Position numbers and translations under genes: made by a program. A stretch of 49,308 bases of DNA, from positions 1 to 49,308 of the forward strand of contig VGOW01000024.1 of the NCBI GenBank assembly GCA_016875735.1. The letters are read 5' to 3'. Under the pieces are notes generated by a model. It was not told the origin of the DNA. It ran no database searches and saw only the letters and a program-made list of their open reading frames with translations. The DNA comes from Chloroflexota bacterium (GTDB lineage Bacteria; Chloroflexota; Anaerolineae; Anaerolineales; VGOW01). Positions 1 through 7,829 of this stretch are shown piece by piece. Numbering within the stretch: position 1 is the stretch's first letter; every line of letters begins with the position of its first letter.

Positions 1-115
1 TGCTGGTCACTCGGTCGAAGCCGTCTGTCACCTTCTGGGGCGCTCACCGGCCTGGTTCCACCGTTGGTGGCGGCGCTATCGCGCGTTAGGCCCCAACGGA
101 CTGTTCGACCTGACA
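1..115 (+). mobile_element. Transposase N-terminal fragment (helix-turn-helix), cut at both ends
   Basis: Reading from base 2 gives AGHSVEAVCHLLGRSPAWFH followed by RWWRRYRALGPNGLFDL. This looks like the Homeodomain-like helix-turn-helix at the N-terminus of IS630/IS481-type DDE transposases. The similarity ends near base 115, where the opposite strand becomes clear molybdenum hydroxylase coding sequence. No terminal inverted repeat or target duplication can be judged because the left part is outside the window. It is either a real insertion-sequence junction or an assembly join at a repeated element. Confidence 0.55.
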
Positions 116-1025
116 CCGGGCGATTCACCGCGCGCGCCGCCACCGCAACCAGCGGCTCGTACAACCCGAACTTGCTTCCGAACCCGCCGCCCACCGCCAT
201 GCCCTGCACCCGCACGCTCGTCTCGGGCACGCCCAACACTTCGGCCACTTCGCGGCGCACGCCAAACGGGTTCTGCGTGCAGGCCCAAATGCTCATGCCC
301 CCCCTCTCTGTCCCCCCCGCGAGCGGGGAGGATAGAGGGGGGGCGTTTCCATAAGCCCATTGCGAATCTGTCGTGGGCGCGGCAATCACGCCGCGAGGTT
401 CGACCGCGCTCTGATGCACCATCGGAGTCGTAAACGTCCCTTCGATGATCACATCCGCTTCGGCAAAACCGGCGGCGACATCGCCCCGCTTGAACGAAGC
501 CTCACCCGCGATGTTCCCTTTTTTCCGTTGGGTCGCCGACTCTCCGCCCACATCGCCGCCGTGCGCGCCTGCCTCCTCCGACCCGCCGGGCGCGCCCTCC
601 GACCACACCAACGGCGCGTTCTCGGTCAACGAATCGTCCATCGTGATCGCGGCGGGCAGTGGCTCGTAATCCACCACCACTTTTTGCGCGCCATCTTCGG
701 CGGCGGCTTCGTTCATCGCCAGCACCATCGCCACCGGTTGGCCCATAAAGACGACTCGCCCTCGCGCCAACAGCAATCGGCTTCGAGAGGAGGGGGCAAT
801 ATCGGGCAGGTCTTTGGCCGTGAGCACCGCCGCCACACCCGGCACAGCCATCGCCGCCGAGGAGTCGATGCGGCGCAGATTGGCGTGCGCGTAAATGCTG
901 GTGACGAATCGAGCGTGCAACATTCCCGGCAGTTGCAGATCGGACGTGAAGCGGGTTGCGCCGGTCACTTTGGCGCGGCCATCGGCCAGCGGTGTCGGTC
1001 GCCCGACGGCGGTGAAGTTGGTCAT
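116..1025 (-). CDS. Xanthine dehydrogenase/aldehyde oxidase family, molybdopterin-binding subunit, 3' truncated
   Basis: This is the large catalytic subunit of a molybdenum hydroxylase (XdhB/CoxL-like), which oxidises purines, aldehydes or CO with water as oxygen donor. The start ATG at 1025 follows a good ribosome site (gaggag). The reading begins MTNFTAVGRPTPLADGRAKV and contains GQPVAMVLA, HQSAVEPRGVIA, CTQNPFGVRREVAEVLG and the cofactor-loop motif AVGGGFGSKFG. Only about 300 residues of a normal 750-800 are present. Similarity stops after VNRPV at about base 116, where a transposase-like sequence begins on the other strand. The frame stays open to base 1 but no longer resembles the family. 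Bases about 300-345 add roughly 15 in-frame residues from a GC-rich palindrome. The accessory FAD and [2Fe-2S] subunits are not in the window. Confidence 0.85.
300..346. repeat. GC-rich palindromic element inside the molybdenum hydroxylase frame
   Basis: A run of C-rich sequence (ccccctctctg, tccccccc) is mirrored by gcggggaggatagagggg around a gcgag centre. It resembles the C/G-rich intergenic palindrome at 13890-13915. Here it is read through in frame, as APPLSSPLAGGTERGG, between VIAAPTTDSQWAYGN and MSIWACTQNPFGVR. Relatives in this family usually have only a short connection at this point. Confidence 0.6.
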
Positions 1026-1055
1026 CGGCATCTCCTCTATGTTTTTGGCGCGGGA

Positions 1056-1061
1056 TATAAT
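1056..1061 (+). promoter_or_regulatory. -10 box for the aldo/keto reductase gene
   Basis: A perfect TATAAT lies 30 bases before the ATG at 1091, and a gggag ribosome site sits at 1077-1081. No convincing -35 box is seen. The same 65-base gap also serves the divergent molybdenum hydroxylase gene. Confidence 0.5.
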
Positions 1062-1090
1062 CATCGCATCTTTCACGGGAGAACACAACA

Positions 1091-2059
1091 ATGAACTATC
1101 GACGTTTGGGCAGTGCTGGTCTCAAAGTCAGCGAACTATCTTTCGGATCGTGGGTGTCCTTCCACAATCAATTGGGCGAAGGCGCAGCGGCGGAGTGCAT
1201 GAAGGCCGCCTACGACGCCGGAGTAAACTTTTTCGACAACGCCGAATCGTATGCCAGCGGCAAGTCGGAAGAGATCATGGGTGACGTGTTGAAGAAGACG
1301 GGCTGGCGGCGAGCCAGTTACATCGTCTCCACAAAATTTTATTGGGGGCTGAACAACGGCCCCAACGAAAAGAATACGCTCAATCGCAAGTATCTCATGC
1401 AAGCCATCGACGGCTCGCTCAAGCGATTGCAGATGGATTACGTCGATCTCGTCTTCTGCCACCGACCTGATCCCGAAACGCCCGTCGAAGAAGTGGTGTG
1501 GGCGATGGAGGACATCCTCCGGCAGGGCAAGGCTGTGTATTGGGGCACCTCGGAATGGAGCGCCGGAGACATTATGGCCGCGTGGCACATCGCCGACGAA
1601 CATCACTTGCGCAAGCCGCAAATGGAACAGCCACAGTATCACCTGTTCCATCGGGATCGGGTAGAAAAAGAATACGCCCGGTTGTACAAAGAGATCGGGA
1701 TGGGAGCGACGATTTGGAGTCCGTTGGCAAGCGGCCTGCTCACCGGAAAGTACAACGATGGCGTCCCCGCCGACAGTCGCGCCGCGCTGAAAGGTTTCGA
1801 GTGGATCAAAGAAGAAGTCCTCTTGCCGCAGAGGATCGAGGCGGCGCGAAAGTTGAAAACGGTGGCCGACGATCTCGGCTGCACGATGGCGCAGATGGCT
1901 ATCGCCTGGTGTCTCAAGAATCCCAACGTGAGCACGGTGATCACCGGCGCCAGCCGCGTTTCGCAAGTTCACGAAAACTTGAAGGCCCTCGACGTGGTCT
2001 CGAAACTCACACCGGAGGTGATGGGGAGGATTGAGGGGATTCTGGGGAATGGAAAATGA
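1091..2059 (+). CDS. Aldo/keto reductase, potassium-channel beta-subunit-like subfamily
   Basis: A 322-residue cytosolic NAD(P)H-dependent oxidoreductase of the AKR fold, complete for the family. The catalytic tetrad is visible as D49 and Y54 ([11 protein letters not shown]), K82 (VSTKFYWG) and H124 (FCHRPDP). The SGLLTGKY and C-terminal [17 protein letters not shown] motifs of the cofactor site are also present. The sequence [11 protein letters not shown] and [12 protein letters not shown] are typical of the KvBeta/YghZ group, which reduces aldehydes and methylglyoxal-type carbonyls. The substrate here cannot be deduced. The gene stands alone, divergent from the molybdenum hydroxylase and convergent with lipB. 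Its 3' end runs into a degenerate repeat (2055-2108). Confidence 0.93.
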   Translation: MNYRRLGSAGLKVSELSFGSWVSFHNQLGEGAAAECMKAAYDAGVNFFDNAESYASGKSEEIMGDVLKKTGWRRASYIVSTKFYWGLNNGPNEKNTLNRKYLMQAIDGSLKRLQMDYVDLVFCHRPDPETPVEEVVWAMEDILRQGKAVYWGTSEWSAGDIMAAWHIADEHHLRKPQMEQPQYHLFHRDRVEKEYARLYKEIGMGATIWSPLASGLLTGKYNDGVPADSRAALKGFEWIKEEVLLPQRIEAARKLKTVADDLGCTMAQMAIAWCLKNPNVSTVITGASRVSQVHENLKALDVVSKLTPEVMGRIEGILGNGK

Positions 2060-2108
2060 CGAATGGCGGGTAGCGAATGGCGCGCAACAGTCACCAATTA
2101 CTGATTAC
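2055..2108. repeat. Degenerate GAATGGCG / ATTACTGATTACTG repeat between convergent genes
   Basis: The sequence gaatggcgggtagcgaatgg, followed by caccaattactgattactg, belongs to the semi-repetitive elements found in many gaps of this window. It supplies the last codons (VISNW) and the stop of lipB. Confidence 0.5.
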
Positions 2109-2837
2109 TGCCCTCTCCACCATCTCCCGCCCAAATACTTTTCCGAATTCAGCCGCCACCCTCTCCATCACTGTTTCCATCGTCGGGACATCGAGCAGAA
2201 GATCGGCCAGCGATACGACGCCGTGATCGCGGATGCCGCAAGCGATGATGCCGTCAAAGTAATTCATATCGGGGTTGACGTTGAGGGCAAAGCCGTGCTG
2301 GCTGATTCCACGCGCATCCACTTTGATTCCGATGGCGGCGATCTTCGACGGGGCGAGCCGCGCCGAGGGCGGGCAGTGCGGGCAGCGCGAGGCGGCGTCG
2401 GGCTGAACCCACACGCCGGTGAGTTTGCTAATCTGCCCGGCGACGATGCCGAAGCGAGCGACCGTGCGGATGAGCGCTTCTTCGATCCGCCGGACGTAAC
2501 CGATGTAATCGGCTTGCGGGATGCGGCCCTCGTCGCCAGCCGGGACTCCGAGTTTCATGATCGGGTAGCCGACCAATTGCCCCGGCCCGTGATAGGTCAC
2601 GTCGCCGCCGCGATCCACCCACTCCACCGTCGCTCCGCGCCGCGCCAACTCCGATTCGGCCCACAGCAGATTCTCCGAATGCCCCGAACGCCCGAAGGTG
2701 TAGGTGTGCGGATGTTCGAGCAGGAGCAGGGTGTCGGGGATCGAGTCGGCGGCGCGTTCGGCGGCGAGGCGCTGTTGCAGTTCCCACGCTTCGCGGTAGG
2801 GAACGAGTCCGAGTCGGCGCACTTCACAAATCGTCAA
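2091..2837 (-). CDS. lipB: Octanoyltransferase (lipoyl synthesis)
   Basis: LipB moves the octanoyl group from acyl carrier protein to the lipoyl domains of 2-oxoacid dehydrogenases or GcvH, the first step of lipoate synthesis. The 248-residue product has the signature RGGDVTYHGPGQLVGYPI (residues 76-93), the catalytic lysine in SKIAAIGIKVD (K165) and the catalytic cysteine in IIACGIRDHG (C200). Between VW and the lysine lies an extra ~18-residue segment containing CPHCPP (C152, C155), where many homologues have only a few residues. The last residues derive from an intergenic repeat. LipA is not in the window. Identification is firm. Confidence 0.95.
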   Translation of the reverse strand: MTICEVRRLGLVPYREAWELQQRLAAERAADSIPDTLLLLEHPHTYTFGRSGHSENLLWAESELARRGATVEWVDRGGDVTYHGPGQLVGYPIMKLGVPAGDEGRIPQADYIGYVRRIEEALIRTVARFGIVAGQISKLTGVWVQPDAASRCPHCPPSARLAPSKIAAIGIKVDARGISQHGFALNVNPDMNYFDGIIACGIRDHGVVSLADLLLDVPTMETVMERVAAEFGKVFGREMVERAVISNW

Positions 2838-2910
2838 CGGGTCTCACCGCAAAGGCGCAAAGAGCGCGAAGGTTCTGTTGGCCGCCTTCGCGTGCTCCGC
2901 GCCTTCGCGG
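2838..2910. repeat. GCAAAGGCGCAAAGAGCGCGAAGG-type intergenic element
   Basis: The bases ccgcaaaggcgcaaagagcg and the near-mirror ccttcgcgtgctccgcgcc then cggttaa form an imperfect palindrome filling the gap between lipB and the hydrolase. Related sequences occur at about 22531-22611 and 41985-42020. Confidence 0.6.
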
Positions 2911-3579
2911 TTAATTCAAGTTGGTCTTGAAGAACTTCGTTACGCGATCCCACGCATCGGCGGCGGCGGTGGGTTTGTAGGCTTTGGGGTCGGTGTCCCA
3001 AAAGAAGGCGTGCCCGGACTTGGGGTAGATTTTGATCTCGTGCGGGATGTTGAGTCGGGTGAGCAGTTGCTCGAATTGCTCTACCGTGCCCACCGGGATC
3101 GATTGATCTTGATCGCCGAAGAGGCCGAGCACCGGGCAGTGGATGCTTCCCAGTTGATCGAAGAGCGTTTGCATACCGCCACCGTAGAAGGTGCGCACGG
3201 CGTTGAGGCCGGGTTCGAGGATGGCGAGGCTGAGTGATATACGCCCGCCGAAGCAGAAACCCACACTACCCACTTTGCCGGTGCAGCCGAGCCGCTGGCG
3301 GAGGGCTTTATAAATAGCGTGCAGTTTGGGCGGCGCTATCGGCCCATACTTCTGCACGAGCGACATGGCCTTTTCGCCGTCGCCCAATTGAGCGAGCTCG
3401 CCCTCGTACAGATCGGGCGCGAAGGCGAGGTAGCCCACACCGGCGAATCGGTCGGCGATGTTTTTGGTTTGCTGATCGAGTCCCCACCACTCTTGGACGA
3501 CGATGAGCGCGGGCCATGGGCCGGGGGTGGCTGGTGTGGCGAGGTGGCCGGGAATGGGGCCGATGGCTGTGGAGGGCAT
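2911..3579 (-). CDS. Dienelactone hydrolase family protein
   Basis: A 222-residue alpha/beta hydrolase, the usual length for dienelactone hydrolases. The catalytic triad is visible: C109 in GFCFGG, D158 in GDQDQSIP and H190 in KSGHAFF. E30 in VVQEWWGLD holds the resting cysteine in this family. Named members hydrolyse dienelactone in chloroaromatic breakdown, but most chromosomal copies have unknown ester substrates. No aromatic-degradation genes flank it, so the role is open. An aaagga site precedes the ATG. It lies 22 bases after the PHP phosphatase and probably shares its transcript. Confidence 0.9.
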   Translation of the reverse strand: MPSTAIGPIPGHLATPATPGPWPALIVVQEWWGLDQQTKNIADRFAGVGYLAFAPDLYEGELAQLGDGEKAMSLVQKYGPIAPPKLHAIYKALRQRLGCTGKVGSVGFCFGGRISLSLAILEPGLNAVRTFYGGGMQTLFDQLGSIHCPVLGLFGDQDQSIPVGTVEQFEQLLTRLNIPHEIKIYPKSGHAFFWDTDPKAYKPTAAADAWDRVTKFFKTNLN

Positions 3580-3601
3580 GGGCGAGTCCTTTCGAGTGGG
3601 G

Positions 3602-4396
3602 TCACAACGGCAACGTTTTGGCTTGCCGCCTCTCGAACTGCATCACATATTTCAATCCGGCTTCTTTAGCAACTTCGATGGCGCGCGGGATGCCGTTGCC
3701 GATGCGCTGAGGCCGGTGGGCGTCGGAGCCGAGAGTGATGCGCTCGCCGCCCATTTCAACGTACCAGCGCAGGATGTCGAGGCCGGGGGTGAGAACGTTG
3801 GCGGCAATATCGAGCGCGCGAGTATTGATGTCGAGGGCGATGCCGCGTTCGATGCAGTTCCTCAACACCGGGCGGATGCAGTCTTCGTGATCTTTCGGAT
3901 CGTAACGACCGTACACGTCGAACGCGGTGCGCACCGGCACGTCGAAGTGACTCAACACGTCGAAGCCATCGACTCGTGTCATGCGCTCGAGTTCCTCGAA
4001 GTACAACTGGAATGCCTCTTTAGCCGGGCGGTGGAAAAAGCTTTTGTCGAAGATCGTTGCGGAGCCAACCCAATGAAGCGAGCCCAGCACGTAATCGAAA
4101 GGGTAGCGGGCGAGCATCGCCTGCGCCTCAGCGTGAAAGGTGTGCGGCTCGCCGATCTCGATCCCGGCGCGGACGGTGAGTTGGCCGCCGAATACGGCGC
4201 GGCACTTCTCGATCTCAGCTGCCCACGGTTCGAGCCGGAACCAATCACGGTATTCGTCGCCGGGGTGCAAGTCGTAGTGTTCGGTAAAGCCGATCTCCGG
4301 CACGCCGCGCTCAATGGCGCTGCGACACATTTCGGCCATTGTGGCCTTGCCATCGCAGGAGAAGTTGGTGTGGGTGTGATAGTCGTGAGGAATCAT
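3602..4396 (-). CDS. PHP-domain phosphoesterase, histidinol-phosphatase type
   Basis: A 264-residue metal-dependent phosphoesterase of the HisK/PHP class. Metal ligands are seen in DYHTHTNFSCDG (H7, H9, D15), GFTEHYDL (H40), RAGIEIGE, GSLHW, LSHFDV and the terminal LGSDAHRP. The likely reaction is dephosphorylation of L-histidinol phosphate, but no other his genes are nearby and other phosphate esters are possible. The open frame extends 19 codons further to 4453. Those codons lie in a repeat element, so I place the start at the ATG at 4396, directly before IPHDYHTHT. Confidence 0.85.
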   Translation of the reverse strand: MIPHDYHTHTNFSCDGKATMAEMCRSAIERGVPEIGFTEHYDLHPGDEYRDWFRLEPWAAEIEKCRAVFGGQLTVRAGIEIGEPHTFHAEAQAMLARYPFDYVLGSLHWVGSATIFDKSFFHRPAKEAFQLYFEELERMTRVDGFDVLSHFDVPVRTAFDVYGRYDPKDHEDCIRPVLRNCIERGIALDINTRALDIAANVLTPGLDILRWYVEMGGERITLGSDAHRPQRIGNGIPRAIEVAKEAGLKYVMQFERRQAKTLPL

Positions 4397-4463
4397 TGCA
4401 GAACGCGGAAGGATGAAGGCGGAATATGAGTCGAGGGATTCCGCATTCCGCATTCATCATCCA
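4397..4463. repeat. GGATGAAGG / TTCATCATCC repeat between PHP gene and cysS
   Basis: The short gap contains cggaaggatgaaggcgga and the mirror sequence ccgcattcatcatccatc. It is the same style of element as 45404-45468. The cysS coding sequence ends at 4464, directly against it. Confidence 0.5.
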
Positions 4464-5876
4464 TCATTTGGTTTTCGTCCATTCCTGCTTTTCTCTGCCA
4501 TCTTGAACGATGATGCCGAGCGCGGCCAGATCGTCGCGCAGGCGGTCAGATTCGGCCCAGTCTTTGGCGGCGCGGGCGGCGGCGCGGCGGTCGAGCAGGG
4601 AGCGCTGTTCGGGGGTGAGTTCGGGGGCGGGTGCGGCGGCGGCTTCCGCCAATCGGAGGCCCAATACGGAATCCCATTCGAGGAGGAGCAATGCTTTCGC
4701 CGCTGGAGGCAGATCGTTTTTCGCCATTTCCCAGATCATGGGGATGACTTGCGGGAAGGAGAGATCGTCGTTGATGAGTTGATGGAAGCGGGCGCGATAG
4801 TCGAGCAAATGGCGGTTGGGCATTTCCACCGTCACTTGATCGGCGTTCCATTCGGCGAGGTAGCGGCGGAGGCGTTCGAGCGAGGCTTGCGCGGCTTTGA
4901 GCGCATCCCACGTGATGTTCATGTGGCCGCGATAGTAGAGGCCAAGGCAGTGAAGGCGGAAGGCCAGCGGCTCGATGCCCCGCTCTTGCAGGTGAGTGAG
5001 GCGAATGACGTTGCCCACCGAGCGCGACATTTTGCGGCCCTCGGCGAGAAGGTGCGCGCCGTGCATCCAATAGCGGGCAAAGGGTTGGCCGGTGGCGCCT
5101 TCGCTTTGGGCGATCTCGCCTTCGTGATGCGGGAAGACCAAATCTTCGCCGCCGATGTGAAGATCGAGCTGCGGGCCGAGGTAGTGCATAGACATGGCCG
5201 AGCATTCGATGTGCCAGCCGGGGAAGCCGGGGCCCCATTTCGAATCCCATTTCACGAGGCGATGCTCATGGGCAGTGCGCCAGAGGAGGAAGTCGTTGGG
5301 GTCATCTTTGGTTTCATCGATCTCGACGCGATGGATTCCGGCTTTGAGGTCGCCGAGGGCGTGGCCGGAGAGTTTGCCGTAGCCGGGGAACTTGGACACG
5401 TCGAAGAATACGGCGCCACTCTTTTCGTAGGCCAGCCCTTTGCTTTCGAGGGTTTCGATGAGGGCCAGCATTTGAGGAATGTGGTCGGTGGCTTTGGGGT
5501 AATGATGCGCGGGGCGGATGTTCATCGCCGTGAGCGCGTCGAAGAAGTCGGCGGTGTAGTAGTCGGCGATTTCTTTCGGGGTCTTTTGCTCGGCGGCGGC
5601 GGCGGCCAGCACTTTGTCTTCGCCGGGGGCCACGGTGAGCGAATCGTCTTCGGCCATGTGCCCCATGTCGGTGATGTTCATCACTTCGGTGACGCGGTAG
5701 TCGTTGTATTCGAGCACACGGCGGACGAGATCGGAGAGCAGCCACGTGCGCAGGTTACCGATGTGCACGTGGCGGTACACGGTGGGGCCGCAGGCGTACA
5801 TCTTGGCTTGGCCGGGCGCGAGCGGCTCGAACTTTTCTTTTGAGCGGGTGAGGGTGTTGTAAAAAACGATGTCCAT
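4464..5876 (-). CDS. cysS: Cysteine--tRNA ligase
   Basis: Class Ia aminoacyl-tRNA synthetase that charges tRNA-Cys, 470 residues. The N-terminus MDIVFYNTLTRSKEKFEP and the nucleotide motif HVHIGN (36-41) are typical. The zinc ligands C29, C225 (WHIECSAMS), H250 and E254 (FPHHEGE) are all present. The second signature is KMSRS (282-286) rather than KMSKS. A DALR-type helical domain and a short anticodon-binding tail follow. The frame is open to 5951. The ATG at 5876 is preferred because ggaggg lies eight bases upstream and the family begins here. Confidence 0.96.
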   Translation of the reverse strand: MDIVFYNTLTRSKEKFEPLAPGQAKMYACGPTVYRHVHIGNLRTWLLSDLVRRVLEYNDYRVTEVMNITDMGHMAEDDSLTVAPGEDKVLAAAAAEQKTPKEIADYYTADFFDALTAMNIRPAHHYPKATDHIPQMLALIETLESKGLAYEKSGAVFFDVSKFPGYGKLSGHALGDLKAGIHRVEIDETKDDPNDFLLWRTAHEHRLVKWDSKWGPGFPGWHIECSAMSMHYLGPQLDLHIGGEDLVFPHHEGEIAQSEGATGQPFARYWMHGAHLLAEGRKMSRSVGNVIRLTHLQERGIEPLAFRLHCLGLYYRGHMNITWDALKAAQASLERLRRYLAEWNADQVTVEMPNRHLLDYRARFHQLINDDLSFPQVIPMIWEMAKNDLPPAAKALLLLEWDSVLGLRLAEAAAAPAPELTPEQRSLLDRRAAARAAKDWAESDRLRDDLAALGIIVQDGREKQEWTKTK

Positions 5877-5966
5877 CGGCTGGCCCTCCGTTGCGCGGGC
5901 TCGCGGGCACGGGCCGTGAGCGCCGCAACTCAACGCTCGACGATGGAGCAATTGTATCGCAAGATT

Positions 5967-7283
5967 CTATTCTGCGGCCTGCGCCAGCACTTCGCCAAAC
6001 GACTCGGCCTGCCGCCGAAAGGCCTGCACGCCGACGCGCGAGAGCAAATAGATGGAGAGAAGGATGCCCGCGCCCTCGAAGGCAAACACTCCGGCGTAGG
6101 CCTGCGCCGCCTCTGCGCCCGAACGCGCCAGCGCTGTTTGCAGTGCGCCGCCCACAATGGCCGCCGGGCCTTTGGCTATCGCCTGTAGCAGAGTCCACGC
6201 GCCCACGAAAAGGCCGGTGTGTTTGGCGAAGGTCATGTCCATCATCAGCGAGACGCCGCCGACGGTGAAGAAGCCCGCGCCGAGTCCGAGAAACAGAATG
6301 GCCAGCGGCAGCCACGAGGCGAGGCCGCTGAGGCTGGCATAGGCCAGCAAGGCAAAGGCCGCGCCCTGCAGCCAGCACCCCAACGCAGTGACGCGCGGCT
6401 TGCCGAAACGAGGGATGAGCCACAGGCCCCCGGCCAGCATGGCGGCCACAACTCCCACACCCATGTAGGCATTGAATCGAGTCGTGCTGGCCGCGTCGAG
6501 GCCGAACACTTCGCCGCCGAACGGTTCGAGGATGGCATCCTGCATGAAATACGAAAACAGGCTCAAGAGGAGGAATGCGCCGAACCATCGCGATGAGGCA
6601 TTCGCGGTGAGCATCCGAAGCGCATCGGCGAGAGGGGGAGGGGCGGGTGGGCGCGCGGGCCGCGACGCGGCGGCGGCTTCCCGCCGTTCCTGCCCGATCA
6701 GCGCGGCGAGTGAAAGAGTCATTGCAACGATCCCGCCGATCAGAGTCAGAGTCACAAGCGAGTCGAATGAATAGTTCCTCAGCGCAATGCCCGCGCCGAC
6801 GCCGGTGGCGATGATGCCCACCATCAGCATCGTCCAGGCCACGCCGGTCACTTGCCCGCGCTCCGAGTCGGTGGTGAGATCGGCGATGAGGGCGAGGTAG
6901 GCTGTTCCGGCGATGTAAGTGGAGAGGCCTTCGGCGAAGAAAAAGAGAAAGCCGAGCGCGGCGCCGAGCAGAGTCTGATTCTGCGAAAGCCACACGGCTA
7001 CGAACGGAGAGGCGGCGAGGGCGAGGGCGGTGAGCGCCGCGCCGGCCAGCGCATACACCGTGCGGCGGTATCCGCCGAGTCGATGCGTGTCCGAGTAGTG
7101 CCCGAAGGGAACGGCGACGAGCGCGCCGAGATAATGCCCGCCGCCCACCAACACGCTCACGGTGAGCAGATCGATGCCCAGCTCCACGCGCATCACGCGA
7201 TTGACGATGCCGAGAAAAATTACCGAGGCCGCCCCCGCCGCCAACTGAAACAACCCGATCCGCAAAATCTGTGCGCGCTTCAT
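5967..7283 (-). CDS. PUCC/BCD-family major facilitator transporter
   Basis: A 438-residue integral membrane protein with about twelve hydrophobic segments. LGIVNRVMRVELGIDLLTVS, the FGHYSDTHRLGGYRR loop after helix 2 and GGVSLMMDMTFAKHTG in the second half match the PUCC (bacteriochlorophyll delivery, PucC/LhaA) branch of the MFS. Characterised members help assemble light-harvesting complexes. No photosynthesis gene is present here, and related transporters occur in non-phototrophs, so the cargo is unknown. The ATG at 7283 has a strong ggaggag site nine bases upstream, and thirteen additional upstream codons were discarded. Confidence 0.85.
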   Translation of the reverse strand: MKRAQILRIGLFQLAAGAASVIFLGIVNRVMRVELGIDLLTVSVLVGGGHYLGALVAVPFGHYSDTHRLGGYRRTVYALAGAALTALALAASPFVAVWLSQNQTLLGAALGFLFFFAEGLSTYIAGTAYLALIADLTTDSERGQVTGVAWTMLMVGIIATGVGAGIALRNYSFDSLVTLTLIGGIVAMTLSLAALIGQERREAAAASRPARPPAPPPLADALRMLTANASSRWFGAFLLLSLFSYFMQDAILEPFGGEVFGLDAASTTRFNAYMGVGVVAAMLAGGLWLIPRFGKPRVTALGCWLQGAAFALLAYASLSGLASWLPLAILFLGLGAGFFTVGGVSLMMDMTFAKHTGLFVGAWTLLQAIAKGPAAIVGGALQTALARSGAEAAQAYAGVFAFEGAGILLSIYLLSRVGVQAFRRQAESFGEVLAQAAE

Positions 7284-7365
7284 GCGATGCCACTCCTCCG
7301 TGAACGGCGGCGATGCTACCATTGCGCGGCGCGGCTGGCTAGCGCGGTTAAAACTTTTGGCAGTT

Positions 7366-7779
7366 TTATTCCCCCTCGAACGCCTCTATCTTCGTTCGCC
7401 ATTCGGGCGGAATCGGAATCGACTGCCCCGCCGAATAGTCGTAGGCCACTTGCACGGTGCGCCCGGCCGCCACTTCTTCGCCCTCCACCCTCATTTCGTA
7501 TTCCATGATCATGCTTTTGTTGCCCACCCGCGACACGCGCACGCCCACCTCCACCACTTGCCCCAGCATCACCGGGCGCTTGTAAGCGCACGCCGCCTCG
7601 GCCACAATCTGCCCCACCGCATTGAAATCATCGGTGTCGCTCCACAGGCCGAGCGCCAAAATATATTTGAACCGCGCCTGCTCCATGAACGAAAAATACT
7701 TGGCATGATTGAGATGCCCCTGCGCGTCCAAATCTGAATAGCGAACTTCGAGCGGCGTTGAAAATCTAAAATCGGTCAT
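7366..7779 (-). CDS. Acyl-CoA thioesterase, 4-hydroxybenzoyl-CoA thioesterase fold
   Basis: A 137-residue hot-dog-fold enzyme. The N-terminal motif RYSDLDAQGHLNHAKYF contains the catalytic aspartate and the GHLN turn of the YbgC/FadM group, which hydrolyses acyl-CoA thioesters. The chain length preferred here cannot be read from sequence. A TTG three codons upstream (7788) also follows a gaggaa site. I chose the ATG at 7779 because the family usually starts at this point. Confidence 0.88.
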   Translation of the reverse strand: MTDFRFSTPLEVRYSDLDAQGHLNHAKYFSFMEQARFKYILALGLWSDTDDFNAVGQIVAEAACAYKRPVMLGQVVEVGVRVSRVGNKSMIMEYEMRVEGEEVAAGRTVQVAYDYSAGQSIPIPPEWRTKIEAFEGE

Positions 7780-7794
7780 GTTCCTCAATTCCTC

Positions 7795-7823
7795 TTGTTG
7801 ATTGTTGGCGAAGCGAGTATAAC
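7795..7823 (+). promoter_or_regulatory. Promoter for the LVIVD lipoprotein gene, apparently leaderless
   Basis: TTGTTG (7795-7800) and TATAAC (7818-7823) are 17 bases apart. Transcription would begin at about 7830, which is the first base of the ATG, and no ribosome site is present. Confidence 0.55.
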
Positions 7824-7829
7824 AAAACC

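Noticed and set aside
360-1094. Long plus-strand open frame opposite the molybdenum hydroxylase
   Set aside because: It is a GC-rich shadow frame. The minus-strand reading has clear family motifs.
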